Source of the DNA: Streptomyces sp. S465
Lineage (GTDB): Bacteria > Actinomycetota > Actinomycetes > Streptomycetales > Streptomycetaceae
DNA: 64,000 nt
Assembly: GCF_026898115.1 (NCBI RefSeq)
Contig: NZ_CP114036.1
Coordinates: 1,488,001-1,552,000, forward strand
Reading direction: 5' to 3'
The translations under genes were made by a program, and so were the position numbers. Under the pieces are notes generated by a model, which searched no databases, was not told the DNA's origin, and saw only the letters and a program-made list of their open reading frames with translations. Shown here in pieces: positions 27,674-36,781 of this stretch (position 1 is the first letter of the stretch; each line of letters opens with the position of its first letter).

Positions 27674-28903
27674 TCACCGCGCGCCGCCGGCCGTCTGGTG
27701 GGCGGAGGCCGCCGGGGCGGACGGGAGGGCGGTGGCCGGGGCCCGGCCACCGTCGGCGGACCGGACGCCCTCGGCGGACGCGTCATGGGCGGCCAGGAAG
27801 GAGGCCACCGCCGCGGGCCAGCCGTAGCGCTCGGCACGTGCCCGCGCCGCCGCGCGGCGGAGGGACTCCGAGCGGTCGAGGACGCGCTCGACGGCGTCCG
27901 CGAAGGCCGGTCCGCTGTCGGCGGCGGTCTCGCCCGCCGGGCCGACGATGTCCGGCAGCGCGGAGAGCGCGCTGACGACGACGGGCGAACCGCAGGCCAG
28001 AGCCTCCAGCGCCGCGAGGCCGAAGGTCTCCGCGGGGCCCGGCGCCAGTACGACATCGGCGCTCGCCTGGAGGGCGGCGAGCCGCGCCCGGTCCGCCACA
28101 TGGCCGAGGAAGGCCGCCGGAAGCCCCTCGGCGCGGGCGCGGTCCTCCAGACGCGACCGCAGCGGACCGTCCCCCGCGACCACGAGCGCCGCCGAAACCC
28201 CCCGCCGCCGCAGCTCGGCGAGCGCGTCGAGCGCCCGGCCGGGCCGCTTCTCCGGCGAGAGCCGCGAGCACATGGCCAGGAGCACGGTGGCCTCGCCACG
28301 GTGGTGGTCCCGCAGCGCGGCATCGTGGTGGGACGGGTGGAAGTGGCCGAGATCCACGCCCAGAGGGGCGCGTACGACATTCCGTGCGCCGATCCGTACA
28401 AACTCGCGCGCCGCCCATTCGGTGGTGCAGACGATCCGCGAGTACGCCCGCGCGGTACGGCGGTTGAGCCGGTCCGCGGCTCCCCTGGCCGCCGCGTCCG
28501 GCACACCCCAGGTGCGCAGTACGGCGTCCGCGCTCTCGTGGGAGACCATCACGGCCGGTACGCGGGCGCGCCGCGCCCACTCCCCGGTCCAGCGGAGGGT
28601 GGTGCGGTCGGACACCTCGAGCCGGTCCGGTGCCAGGCCGTCGAGCAGCCGGGCCAGCCGCCGCCGGTCGGTCAGGACGCGATAGCCGCCGGTGCCGGGG
28701 ATGGTCGGTCCGGGCAGCGTGATCACCCGTCCCTGGCGGGCGTGCTCGTCCGAGGCCCGTTCGCCCGGCACCACCAGCACGGCCTCGTGCCCGGCCGCCT
28801 GATAGCCGGCCCCGAGTTCGCGCAGCGCGGTGCGGAGGCCGCCGGAGGCGGGGGTGACGAAGTTGGCGAGCCGGACGATGCGCAGCCCCTGGTCGTCCCT
28901 CAT
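27674..28903 (-). CDS. GT4-family glycosyltransferase
   Basis: 409 residues, GT-B fold. The N-terminal acceptor domain starts IVRLANFVTPASGGLRTALRELG. The C-terminal nucleotide-sugar domain has CSRLSPEKRPGRALDAL, VVAGDGPLRSRLE and the donor-site PAETFGLAALEALACGSPVV. This matches GT4 alpha-glycosyltransferases of mannose transfer or lipid glycosylation; donor and acceptor cannot be read. The last 45 or so residues are Ala/Ser/Pro-rich. The ATG at 28903 has GAAGGGGA upstream and overlaps the stop of a 32-residue ORF, which in turn overlaps the preceding glycosyltransferase. Confidence 0.88.
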   Translation of the reverse strand: MRDDQGLRIVRLANFVTPASGGLRTALRELGAGYQAAGHEAVLVVPGERASDEHARQGRVITLPGPTIPGTGGYRVLTDRRRLARLLDGLAPDRLEVSDRTTLRWTGEWARRARVPAVMVSHESADAVLRTWGVPDAAARGAADRLNRRTARAYSRIVCTTEWAAREFVRIGARNVVRAPLGVDLGHFHPSHHDAALRDHHRGEATVLLAMCSRLSPEKRPGRALDALAELRRRGVSAALVVAGDGPLRSRLEDRARAEGLPAAFLGHVADRARLAALQASADVVLAPGPAETFGLAALEALACGSPVVVSALSALPDIVGPAGETAADSGPAFADAVERVLDRSESLRRAAARARAERYGWPAAVASFLAAHDASAEGVRSADGGRAPATALPSAPAASAHQTAGGAR

Positions 28904-28998
28904 GCTGTGTCCCCTTCACTCGCTTCTGCGCCCGCGCGGCGCAGCAGCGCGGGCATCGTCACCAACCGCGGCCCGGCGGCCGCCCGTGCGGCGCTCAT
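28900..28998 (-). CDS. 32-residue ORF bridging two glycosyltransferase genes by ATGA overlaps
   Basis: Starts at the ATG whose last bases form the upstream glycosyltransferase stop (ATGA, 28995-28998) and ends in the ATGA that opens the downstream glycosyltransferase (28900-28903). It encodes MSAARAAAGPRLVTMPALLR and twelve more residues, with no recognisable domain. Overlap at both ends is hard to get by chance in a 91-bp gap. It may be a translational coupler that passes ribosomes between the two genes, or a small peptide. Confidence 0.5.
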   Translation of the reverse strand: MSAARAAAGPRLVTMPALLRRAGAEASEGDTA

Positions 28999-30161
28999 GC
29001 CGCGACCGCCGTACGGGCCGCCAGCACCTCGCCGTAGTGGTCGATCAGCTGGTCGCCGATCGCCTCCCAGGTGCGGTCCTCGACCGCTTCCCGGCCGGCC
29101 CGTCCCAGCGTCGCGCGCAGTCTCGCGTCGGCCGCGAGGAGCGATACCGCGTCGCTCACCTCGGTCGCGTCCCCGGGCGGCACCAGCAGTCCGGTGCGTC
29201 CGTGGTCGACGAGGTCGAGCGGGCCGCCCGCCGCGGGGGCGACCACCGGGACGCCGCTGGCCTGGGCCTCCTGCACCGTCTGGCAGAAGGTCTCCTGCGG
29301 CCCGGTGTGGGCGAAGACGTCCAGGGACGCGAAGACGCGGGCCAGGTCGTCGCCGGTCCGGCGGCCGAGGAAGCGGGCCCTGGGCATCGCCGACCGCAGC
29401 GCGGGTTCGCTCGGTCCGTCCCCGACCACGACCACCTGGATGCCGGGGAGCTCGCTCAGCGGCGCGAGCAGTTCGACGCTCTTCTCCGGGGCGAGGCGGC
29501 CGATGTATCCGACGATCAGCTCACCGCCGGGGGCGAGGGAGCGGCGCAGCTCCGGGTCGCGGCGCGACGGGTGGAAGCGCTCGGTGTCGACCCCGCGCGG
29601 CCACAGCCGGACCCGCGGCACGCCGTGCTCGTCGAGGTCGCGGGCGGCGGCGGTGGAGGGGGCGAGGGTGCGGTCGGCGGCGGTGTGCACGGCGCGGATG
29701 CGCCGCCAGGCCGCGCTCTCGCCCGCGCCCAGGTACGTACGGGCGTAAGCGCCCAGGTCGGTCTGGTAGACGGCCACCGCCGGTATGCGCAGCCGGAGCG
29801 CGGCCGTCATCCCGCGCGCGCCCAGGACGAAGGGGCTGGCGAGGTGGACGACGTCGCTGTGGTGGGAGGTGATCGCGGCCGCGAGCCGCCGGCTGGGCAG
29901 CGCGACCCGCACCTGGGGATAGCCGGGCAGCGGGAGGGACGGGATGCGGACGACGGGGTACGGATGCGACCGGTCGAGCGCCCCTTGGCTCTCGGGTGGC
30001 CCGCCGGCCGGGGCGGGCGGTGGGCCTCCGGGAGGGCCTGCCGGGGCGATGACCAGGGGGTGATGGCCCCGGCGGTGCAGGTGGTCGGCGGTCTGCAGGG
30101 TGCAGTGGGCAACGCCGTTGATGTCGGGCGGGAAGGATTCAGTCACGATGGCGACACGCAT
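28995..30161 (-). CDS. GT4 glycosyltransferase, MgtA/PimB-like alpha-mannosyltransferase
   Basis: 388 residues. MRVAIVTESFPPDINGVAH at the N-terminus is the hallmark of the actinobacterial MgtA/GDP-mannose-dependent alpha-mannosyltransferase group. Other motifs are YQTDLGAYARTY, PRGVDTERFHPSRR, VGYIGRLAPEKSVELL, VVVGDGP and HTGPQETFCQTVQEAQASG (ExxG donor site). In mycobacteria and corynebacteria such enzymes mannosylate glycolipids at the membrane. The Streptomyces product is unknown. A Gly/Pro-rich loop at about residues 42-60 is a local insertion. It is the first gene of the pair. Confidence 0.88.
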   Translation of the reverse strand: MRVAIVTESFPPDINGVAHCTLQTADHLHRRGHHPLVIAPAGPPGGPPPAPAGGPPESQGALDRSHPYPVVRIPSLPLPGYPQVRVALPSRRLAAAITSHHSDVVHLASPFVLGARGMTAALRLRIPAVAVYQTDLGAYARTYLGAGESAAWRRIRAVHTAADRTLAPSTAAARDLDEHGVPRVRLWPRGVDTERFHPSRRDPELRRSLAPGGELIVGYIGRLAPEKSVELLAPLSELPGIQVVVVGDGPSEPALRSAMPRARFLGRRTGDDLARVFASLDVFAHTGPQETFCQTVQEAQASGVPVVAPAAGGPLDLVDHGRTGLLVPPGDATEVSDAVSLLAADARLRATLGRAGREAVEDRTWEAIGDQLIDHYGEVLAARTAVAA

Positions 30162-30423
30162 ACCGGTGTTGTCGGCGTCCGAAGGGTGGCCCCGGCATCG
30201 AGCACGTTTCGCGCCGTGGAACGTCCCATGAGCGTTGACCCTCGCGCTCCCCGGATGCCGCCCCGGAGCGCCGGCGAGGCCCCATCGAACCCGGACGAAT
30301 CCCTCCGAAGCGGCGATCGGTCACACTGCGTTGACCCGCGATCGCGATAATGTCCCGTTCGAGCGAATCGTGGATACGGAAAGTGACGTGCCGCTCACTC
30401 CGCGGAGGGGGTGGCCGGCCGGG

Positions 30424-31848
30424 TCAGAAGCCCGGGGCCTCGGGGCCGATGCGGCTGCGGACCGCCGTTTGGACCTCGGCCTCCTCGGCCGGGTCGGCGG
30501 CCAGCCGGCGGAGTTGTTCGACGACGCGGGCGTCGGCGGTGGCGGCGTGCCGGGCGGCGAGTTCGCGGGTGCTCTCCTCGCAGTCCCAGAGGCATTCGAC
30601 CGCGAAGCCCGCCGCGAAGGACGGATCAGTGGCGGCCAGTGCGCGGGCGGCGCGGCCGCGGAGGTGGGAGGAGGCCGTCTCCCGGTAGATGTGGCGCAGT
30701 ACGGGCGCGGCGCAGGAGATGGCCAGGCGCCCGGCGCCGTCGACGAGCGTCCACAGGGTCTGGGCGTCCGGACCCTCGGCCCGGACCGTGCGGCGGAGGG
30801 CGGCGAGCACGAGCGGGGTGTCGTACTGTCCGCCGCGGCAGGCGAGCATCGCGGCCGCCGCGTCGCCGAGGGCGTCGGGGCGGTGGGCCCAGAGGCGGGC
30901 CCGGTCGAGGGCGGAGATACTGCGCATGCGTTCGAAGGCGGAGAGGGCCGTCTGGGAGACCAGCTCCGAGGCGTCCGGCTCGGTCACGGCCGCCTCGATC
31001 AGGTCGAGCACCTCCGGGTCGCCGGTCTCGGCGAGGTGCCGCAGCGCCGCGGCGCGGGCGGCGCCGGGGGCGGAGGCGGCGGCGGTGAGGAGCTCGGGCC
31101 GGTCCTCGGGGCCGGCGACAGCGGCCAGACAGCGGGCGGCCGCGTCGGGGCGGCGGGCGGCCGGCTTCAGATCGTGCTCCCGCTGGGCCCACAGCAGGAT
31201 GTCGCGGACGCTCCAACCGGGCCGCGGCCCCGAGGGCCGCAGCTGCCGCTGCCAGCGGTCGAAGGCGCCCTGTTCCGCCGCCGCGCGCACCCGCGGCCCG
31301 TGGTGCGGATCGTCGGCCCACAGCCGCCAGGGGCGGGGCTCATAGGCGCCGCGTACGACGGCGGCCAGTGCGGCGTCGCCGTCGGGGGTCTCGGGGAAGT
31401 GGGCGAGGACGGCGGGGGCGAGGCCGCGCAGCCCGGTGTCGTCGTCGCGCAGGGCCAGCTCGTCCAGGGCCCATTCCCAGTTGCTGCCGGCCGCGGCGTA
31501 GCGGCGCAGCAGCCGCAGGGCGTCGGCCCGGCCGTAGGCGGCCAGGTGGCCGAGGACGGAGAGGGCGAGCCCGGTGCGCTCCTCGTCGTCGTTGATCAGG
31601 TCGTCGGGGTGGAACAGATGCTGTTCGATTTCGTCGAGTCCGGCGTCGAGGTCCAGACAGAGCCTGGCGTAATAGAGCGAACGATTCTCGACCTGCCAGT
31701 CGCGGCGGGGGTCGCGCAGCACACAGTGGTGCAGTGCCGCGAGCGCCTCGGCCCGCGGCGCGGCGAGGGCGTGCAGGGTCCCGTCGCCGCGGCCTCGCTG
31801 GAGGAGGCCGAGCAGGGTGCCGCTGGGCGCTATGTCTGGATCGAACAT
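30424..31848 (-). CDS. HEAT-repeat-like protein of unknown function
   Basis: 474 residues from MFDPDIAPSGTLLGLLQRGR, the likely native start. An in-frame ATG at 31905 would add 19 residues, and neither has a strong ribosome-binding site. The whole protein is built of helical pairs such as AALRHLAETGDPEVLDLIEA, ALSAFERMRSISALDRARLW and RGRAARALAATDPSFAAGFA, typical of HEAT/ARM scaffolds. No catalytic motif or signal peptide is seen. It is divergent from the PP2C-like gene across a 313-bp gap. Confidence 0.75.
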   Translation of the reverse strand: MFDPDIAPSGTLLGLLQRGRGDGTLHALAAPRAEALAALHHCVLRDPRRDWQVENRSLYYARLCLDLDAGLDEIEQHLFHPDDLINDDEERTGLALSVLGHLAAYGRADALRLLRRYAAAGSNWEWALDELALRDDDTGLRGLAPAVLAHFPETPDGDAALAAVVRGAYEPRPWRLWADDPHHGPRVRAAAEQGAFDRWQRQLRPSGPRPGWSVRDILLWAQREHDLKPAARRPDAAARCLAAVAGPEDRPELLTAAASAPGAARAAALRHLAETGDPEVLDLIEAAVTEPDASELVSQTALSAFERMRSISALDRARLWAHRPDALGDAAAAMLACRGGQYDTPLVLAALRRTVRAEGPDAQTLWTLVDGAGRLAISCAAPVLRHIYRETASSHLRGRAARALAATDPSFAAGFAVECLWDCEESTRELAARHAATADARVVEQLRRLAADPAEEAEVQTAVRSRIGPEAPGF

Positions 31849-32161
31849 GAGGTCAGCATCCGGTGCGGGAGGTTCGCTGGCAACGGGATTTCCGTCGATC
31901 GGCATTCTTGCCGATGTCCTGGCGCCGTATGTCCGATGAACGGCGTGGGACTGAGGGATTCCCGAGCGCCGCAGCCTACCCGGAATCTCGCCTTCCGCCG
32001 ACTCCCGGCCGATCCACCCCCGGAAGGCCATCGGCATATGCCATAAGCACCACCGGATCGGGTATTGCCAAACCGCTTACGGGATGTCGCAGCCTGTGCA
32101 AGAGTCGTAACCGGTCCCTCCCTCAAGACCCGGCCGCGCCGCGCCCGTATCGGAGAACGTC
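31849..32161. other. Divergent intergenic region, 313 bp
   Basis: Separates the HEAT-repeat gene (minus) from the PP2C-like gene (plus) and must hold both promoters. Less GC-rich than its flanks between 32030 and 32115, with a 10-bp palindrome GGCATATGCC at 32033-32042. No convincing spaced -35/-10 pair and no small ORF with a ribosome-binding site was found. Confidence 0.5.
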
Positions 32162-33646
32162 ATGCCGTCCCCCCGCTCCGCGGACCATCCCGCCGTATCG
32201 CCTCCCCAGCGTGACACGGTGGACGCCCTGATCTCCCAGACGCGGCGGCTCCGCGGGGGGCTCGACGCCGTCCGCCGCGACACCGTGGCCGACCCGGGCG
32301 GTGCGGACGGCGCGCAGCTGCGCTGGCAGCGCGCGCTGTGCGAGCTGGCCGTCCACCAGCTGGACGATCTGGGCCGGCATCTGGGCGAGCTGCGCGAGGG
32401 ACTGCCCGCCGATCACCCGGAGGCGGACCCGGGGACCGGAGCCGATGCGACGGCGGAGAACGCGGCCAAGGCCCCCGGTTCGCTGCTGAGCCGGGTCGGC
32501 AGCGCCGAGTGGAACCTGCTCACCGACGAGGTGACCTGGTCCGACGAGCTCTGCCGGATCTTCGGCCGCGACCCCGGGGACGGCGGGCTCACCCTCGACG
32601 AGCTGCCCTCCTGGGTCTTCGCCGAGGACCAGCCGATCCTGACCGCGATGGTCACCGACTGCCTCGTGGACGGAAAGCCGATCGACGGGGAATTCCGCGT
32701 CGTGCGCGCGGACGAGGTGGTGCGCACCATCCATATGGCGGGCGAGCCGGTGCTCGCCGCCGACGGCAGCACCGCCTCCATGTGGGCCGTGCTCCGGGAC
32801 GTGAGCGAGCTGCGCCGCAGCGAGCGCGCGGTGCGCGAGAGCCGGGACACGCTGCGGCACCAGCAGCGGATCGCGCGGACCGAGCGCCGGCTGGCGGTGG
32901 AGGTGCAGGAGGCCGTGCTGCCGCCCTGGCGGGGGTCGCTCCGGCTGCCGGCCGGTGCCGGCTTCCCGGGCACCGGCCCGGCGGCCGACGGCGCCGCCCT
33001 CGACCTCGCCGCCCACTACCTCCCCTCCGAGTCCAGCGCCCAGATCGGCGGCGACTGGTACGACGCGCTCGAGCTGCCGGACGGGCGGACCCTGCTGAGC
33101 GTCGGCGGCCTCACCGGCCATGGGGTGAGCGCGACCTGCGGTATGGCGATGCTGCTGGGCGCGGTGCGCGGCATGGCGGTGGCCGGGATCGAACCGGGCC
33201 CGCTGATGGGGCGGCTCAATCAGCTGCTCGCCGTCTCCTCCCAGCCCGCACTGGTCGGCGCCGTCTGCGGACAGTACGACCCGCGCACCCGCACCCTGGT
33301 GTGGGCGCAGGCCGGACACCCCGCCCCGCTGCTCTTCCGCGACGGGACGGGGCGCCCGCTGCGCTCGCCCGGCGGCGTGCTGCTCGGCGCCACGACGGGC
33401 GCCGCGTACACCCAGGCCGAGGAGCGGCTGGAGCCGGGCGATCTGCTGGTGCTGCACACCGGCCGGCTGGCCAGGGACGCCGAGGGCGCCACCGAGCGGC
33501 TGCTCGCGCTCGCGCCACGGCTGACCGCCGCCCGTGGCACCCAGGAGTGCGTACGGACCGTGGCCGAGGCGTTCGGCGACGAGCCGCGCCGGAACGACGC
33601 CTGTGTGCTGGTCGCCAGGGTCACCGGAACCGGCTCGCCCGCATAG
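32162..33646 (+). CDS. PAS plus PP2C/SpoIIE-like protein, probably catalytically dead
   Basis: 494 residues; ATG at 32162 with GGAG upstream. The N-terminal helical region reaches about 95. A PAS/PAC domain spans about 108-220 (VGSAEWNLLTDEVTWSDELCRIFGRDP). An RsbU/SpoIIE-type PP2C domain spans about 250-488. The first metal-binding block is kept (IGGDWYDALELPDG). The usual VGDVxGHG reads SVGGLTGHG, the usual YTDGLxE reads HTGRLAR, and the C-terminal DD reads ND. Loss of these Asp ligands predicts little or no Mn-dependent phosphatase activity, so it may act as a binding or scaffold partner in anti-sigma signalling. Convergent with the NsdA-like gene. Confidence 0.85.
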   Translation: MPSPRSADHPAVSPPQRDTVDALISQTRRLRGGLDAVRRDTVADPGGADGAQLRWQRALCELAVHQLDDLGRHLGELREGLPADHPEADPGTGADATAENAAKAPGSLLSRVGSAEWNLLTDEVTWSDELCRIFGRDPGDGGLTLDELPSWVFAEDQPILTAMVTDCLVDGKPIDGEFRVVRADEVVRTIHMAGEPVLAADGSTASMWAVLRDVSELRRSERAVRESRDTLRHQQRIARTERRLAVEVQEAVLPPWRGSLRLPAGAGFPGTGPAADGAALDLAAHYLPSESSAQIGGDWYDALELPDGRTLLSVGGLTGHGVSATCGMAMLLGAVRGMAVAGIEPGPLMGRLNQLLAVSSQPALVGAVCGQYDPRTRTLVWAQAGHPAPLLFRDGTGRPLRSPGGVLLGATTGAAYTQAEERLEPGDLLVLHTGRLARDAEGATERLLALAPRLTAARGTQECVRTVAEAFGDEPRRNDACVLVARVTGTGSPA

Positions 33647-33706
33647 GGACGGACCGCGGCCGTCGAGTGCCCGTACCGTGTCGTCGCGTCCTCGTGAGGC
33701 GTGGCC

Positions 33707-33733
33707 GGGCCGCCGGCCCCGGTCCGGCGGGCC
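33707..33733. terminator. GC-rich hairpin between convergent genes
   Basis: GGGCCGCCGG and CCGGCGGGCC pair with one mismatch around a 7-base loop, 60 bp after the PP2C-like stop and 29 bp from the NsdA-like stop. Probably a bidirectional Streptomyces-type terminator; there is no U-tract. Confidence 0.5.
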
Positions 33734-33761
33734 TTCCCGGCGGACCTCCGCCTGCCGGGGC

Positions 33762-35267
33762 CTAGACGGCCGCGCTCGTGGCGATGGAACCGGCACCTTT
33801 CAGCCCCGCGCCCCCCTTTCCCGCCCCCTTCGGCATCGTCTGCTGGATCTCCTCACGCAGCTCCCGGATCGCCGATGACGTGGCGTACCGCTCGGTGAGC
33901 CGGTACATCTCGCGCAGCCGGTCCCAGGTGCGGTGCGAGGAGTTCTGGTCGATCGTCAGCAGGGCCTGCCGGGCGTGGTGGTCGGCCTGCTCCGGATCGC
34001 CGCCGATGAAACAGGCCGAGGCGATGGAGATGTGGTCGAAGATCTGGGACCGCTGGCGCCCGCCCTCGCGCATCCGCAGCGCCTGCTTGGCATGGCTCTG
34101 GGCGATGGCCGCGACCCCCGGCTCGTGCTCGGCCAGGGTGCGGTAGACCAGCCCCTGCATTCCGTGCAGATCCGCCTCGTTGAACAGCTGCATCCAGCTC
34201 GGCGCCGGCTCGTCACCGCTGTCGGCGGCGAACAGCTCCTCCGCCTCGCCCAGGGCGCGGCGCACCGCCTGGCCCTGGCCCATCGACGCCCGCGCCCACG
34301 CCTCGATGGTGCGGAACATGGCCCGGGTGCGCGGCAGCGCCTCCTCCCCCGCACCGGACGTGGCCAGCTTCATCAGCTCCAGGGCGTCGTCCGGGCGGCC
34401 CAGGTGCACCATCTGCCGGGCGGCCCGGGAGAGCGCCTCGCTCGCCCGGGGCCGGTCGCCGCCCTCGCGGGCCGCGTGTGCCGCGATGACGAAGTACTTC
34501 TGGGCGGTCGGCTCCAGGCCGACGTCATGGGACATCCACCCCGCGAGCACCGCCAGATTGGCCGCCACCCCCCACAGTCTGCGCTGGAGACGCTCGGGGT
34601 GGCGGTAGGCGAGCATGCCGCCCACCTCGTTGAGCTGGCCGACCACGGCCTTGCGCTGGAGCCCGCCGCCGCGGGCCGCGTCCCAGGCGCGGAAGACTTC
34701 GACCGATGTCTCCAGGGCATCGATCTCCTGGGAGCCCACGGGGGCGGCCTCGTAGCGGTCGAAGCCCACGGGCTCGGCGGACAGGGGGTCGTCGGTACGG
34801 GGCGCGTCGATGGCGAGGGTGGGGTCGGAGAGCAGCCAGTCGCTCATGGCACCGGTGATGGCGGATCCTGCGGCGAGCGCGGCGCCCGCACCCACCAAGC
34901 CGCGTCGGTTGAACATAAGGTCCATTCCCGTGAATTCGGTGAGGACCTCGGCCGTGGACTCGGGCGGCCAGAACAGCCCGTCGGCGGACTGCCCCTTTCC
35001 GGCGCGTCCCCCTCGTCCGAACCCGAGATCCTCGATGGTCACGACTCGACCGAGGCGCTCGGTGAACAGGACCGCCAGCACCTTGGGCACGGGATCGCGC
35101 GGCGTCTCGCCGGTGTCGATCCAACGCCGCACCCGCGAGGTGTCGGTCGCCAGCTGCGGATGGCCCATGGCCGCCGCCTTCCGGTTCACGAGCCTCGCGA
35201 GTTCCCCCTTGGACCATCCGGCGAGGCCGAACAGGTCCGCAAGACGGGTGTTGGGTTCCCTCGTCAC
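33762..35267 (-). CDS. NsdA-like TPR regulator
   Basis: 501 residues from a GTG with GGGGG upstream. The N-terminus (NTRLADLFGLAGWSKGELARLVNR, then RVRRWIDTGETPRDPVPKVLAVLF) is a helix-turn-helix-like domain and closely resembles NsdA, a negative regulator of sporulation and antibiotic production in Streptomyces coelicolor. A short hydrophobic stretch follows (LVGAGAALAAGSAITGAM, about 128-145), then TPR-like helices to about 470. The C-terminus is Gly/Ala/Lys-rich. Streptomycetes have several paralogues, so orthology to NsdA itself is not claimed. Confidence 0.75.
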   Translation of the reverse strand: MTREPNTRLADLFGLAGWSKGELARLVNRKAAAMGHPQLATDTSRVRRWIDTGETPRDPVPKVLAVLFTERLGRVVTIEDLGFGRGGRAGKGQSADGLFWPPESTAEVLTEFTGMDLMFNRRGLVGAGAALAAGSAITGAMSDWLLSDPTLAIDAPRTDDPLSAEPVGFDRYEAAPVGSQEIDALETSVEVFRAWDAARGGGLQRKAVVGQLNEVGGMLAYRHPERLQRRLWGVAANLAVLAGWMSHDVGLEPTAQKYFVIAAHAAREGGDRPRASEALSRAARQMVHLGRPDDALELMKLATSGAGEEALPRTRAMFRTIEAWARASMGQGQAVRRALGEAEELFAADSGDEPAPSWMQLFNEADLHGMQGLVYRTLAEHEPGVAAIAQSHAKQALRMREGGRQRSQIFDHISIASACFIGGDPEQADHHARQALLTIDQNSSHRTWDRLREMYRLTERYATSSAIRELREEIQQTMPKGAGKGGAGLKGAGSIATSAAV

Positions 35268-35330
35268 GTCAAGCCCCCAGGTTCCTCGGCTGACTTGACA
35301 GTAACGGTCCCGTCACGGGCCGTGCGACTA

Positions 35331-35359
35331 TTCGCCAGGGTTCGCCAGGGTGCGCCAGA
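35331..35359. repeat. Three tandem 10-bp direct repeats in a divergent promoter region
   Basis: TTCGCCAGGG occurs twice head to tail, followed by TGCGCCAGAT, one helical turn apart. It lies between the NsdA-like start (35267) and the phosphotransferase start (35515). Spacing of one turn per unit suggests a protein-binding site on one face of the DNA. Confidence 0.45.
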
Positions 35360-35514
35360 TGGTGTGCCACCCGCGCGTGGGTGTGATGTAGGAGCGCGTT
35401 ACCCGGCCCGGTGGCGACTCGAGCTGTACCGGCCGCATTCCCCAGGGTGCGGTCCCGTCCCCGGGGCCGGGTGCGTACGCAACTCGTCGGCACACGAAGG
35501 GATCTGTCTCGCCC

Positions 35515-36618
35515 ATGTACGCAGCGTCGTCCTCCGTGTCCGCCCCGCCCCGGCCGTACCGGCGGCAGCTGCCCGGCACTGGGCCGTACCTCGATCCCGC
35601 CCCCGGCGGCCGGGCCCGGCGGACCGCCGCCAGCGGCCCCGTGCCGCCTCGCGGGAGACTCGACTTGTCCGGTCCACAGGGGGCGCAGCTGCGCACCGCG
35701 ATCACCTCGGTCCACCGCATCTGTCCGGAGTTCAACCCGGTGCAGGTGCTGCGGCGCAGCGGACGGTCCGTGCTCCTGGTCGGCACCGCCGGGCGCGGCA
35801 CCGCGGTGGCCAAGTGCCTGCTGGACCACTCCTCCGCGTGGGCCGAGCGGTTCCGCCGGGAGATAGCGATGTACCGGGCGTTCGTCCGTCAGCGCCCGCC
35901 GGTGCGGGTGCCCCGGCTGATCGCCGCCGACCCGGACAACTGCGCGCTGGTCATCGAGCGGATGCCCGGACGGATCGCGTCCGCGCAGCGCCATCCCACC
36001 GAGCCCCCGCCGCGCGCCGACCTGGGGGCGGTGCTGGGCGCGATGCACCGTGTCAACCAATGGCGGCCGCCCGCCGACGTGTTCGACGCCCCCATCGACT
36101 ACGCCGCCCGGCTGGTCCGCTATCACGAGCTGGGCCTGCTGACCGACCGGGACATGGGCGATCTCCAGAAGCTGCTGCGCGGTGTCTCGCACGGCTCGGG
36201 GCGGCAGGCCCCGGCGCAGTTCTGCCATGGCGACGCCTTGTTGAGCAATGTCCTGCTGTCCCCCGCGGGCCCGGTGCTCCTCGACTGGGACCACGCGGGC
36301 TGGTATCTGCCCGGCTATGACCTGGCCACGCTGTGGACGGTGCTCGGCGACGCCCCCGTCACCCGGCGTCAGATCAGCCAGCTGGCACAGGCCGCGGGCC
36401 CGGCCGCGCGGGACTCCTTCCTGGTGAATCTGATGCTGGTGCTGACGCGGGAGATCCGCCAGTACGAGATGGCGGTGCAGCGCACCATGCGGGACCCCGC
36501 CCCCGTGGTGCCGGGCGCGGTCCCGGCCGGTGAGGAGCAGCGGCTGCTGCTGCGCCGGCTGCATGACGACTGCGCGCTGGCCCGGCGCGCGGTGCGGGCC
36601 GCGGTCGGCACCCGCTAG
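35515..36618 (+). CDS. Aminoglycoside phosphotransferase (APH)-fold kinase
   Basis: 367 residues. The first 55 are Pro/Gly/Arg-rich and probably disordered. The kinase-like core has [20 protein letters not shown] (Lys near 99), the catalytic-loop motif [12 protein letters not shown] (HxDxxxxN) near 239-250, and [17 protein letters not shown] with the metal Asp. This is the APH/choline kinase family. The substrate is unknown; many Streptomyces members act on metabolites rather than on antibiotics, and resistance should not be assumed. ATG at 35515 with GAAGGGA a little far upstream. Confidence 0.85.
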   Translation: MYAASSSVSAPPRPYRRQLPGTGPYLDPAPGGRARRTAASGPVPPRGRLDLSGPQGAQLRTAITSVHRICPEFNPVQVLRRSGRSVLLVGTAGRGTAVAKCLLDHSSAWAERFRREIAMYRAFVRQRPPVRVPRLIAADPDNCALVIERMPGRIASAQRHPTEPPPRADLGAVLGAMHRVNQWRPPADVFDAPIDYAARLVRYHELGLLTDRDMGDLQKLLRGVSHGSGRQAPAQFCHGDALLSNVLLSPAGPVLLDWDHAGWYLPGYDLATLWTVLGDAPVTRRQISQLAQAAGPAARDSFLVNLMLVLTREIRQYEMAVQRTMRDPAPVVPGAVPAGEEQRLLLRRLHDDCALARRAVRAAVGTR

Positions 36619-36637
36619 GCCGGGTGGCGGCCCGAGG

Positions 36638-36669
36638 GGCGCGTCACCGGTCTGGACCAGTGACGCGCC
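36638..36669 (+). terminator. Strong hairpin terminator after the phosphotransferase gene
   Basis: GGCGCGTCAC and GTGACGCGCC form a perfect 10-bp stem, with inner GGTC/GACC pairing across a TG turn. It lies 20 bp after the stop and before the amidase gene. Confidence 0.7.
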
Positions 36670-36781
36670 GCAGGCGGGCTGACATGCGAACATCCGTCTG
36701 GGTGACGGCGATTGACGCGGCGCCTGGCAGCGCATATCTCTAAGTGGCTCGGGTCGGCCCGGCCCGCTTGAGGAGGCTGCC

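Noticed and set aside
35515..36618. Annotation of the APH-fold gene as an aminoglycoside resistance gene
   Set aside because: The fold is shared by many metabolite kinases, and neither sequence detail nor a neighbouring antibiotic cluster supports resistance.
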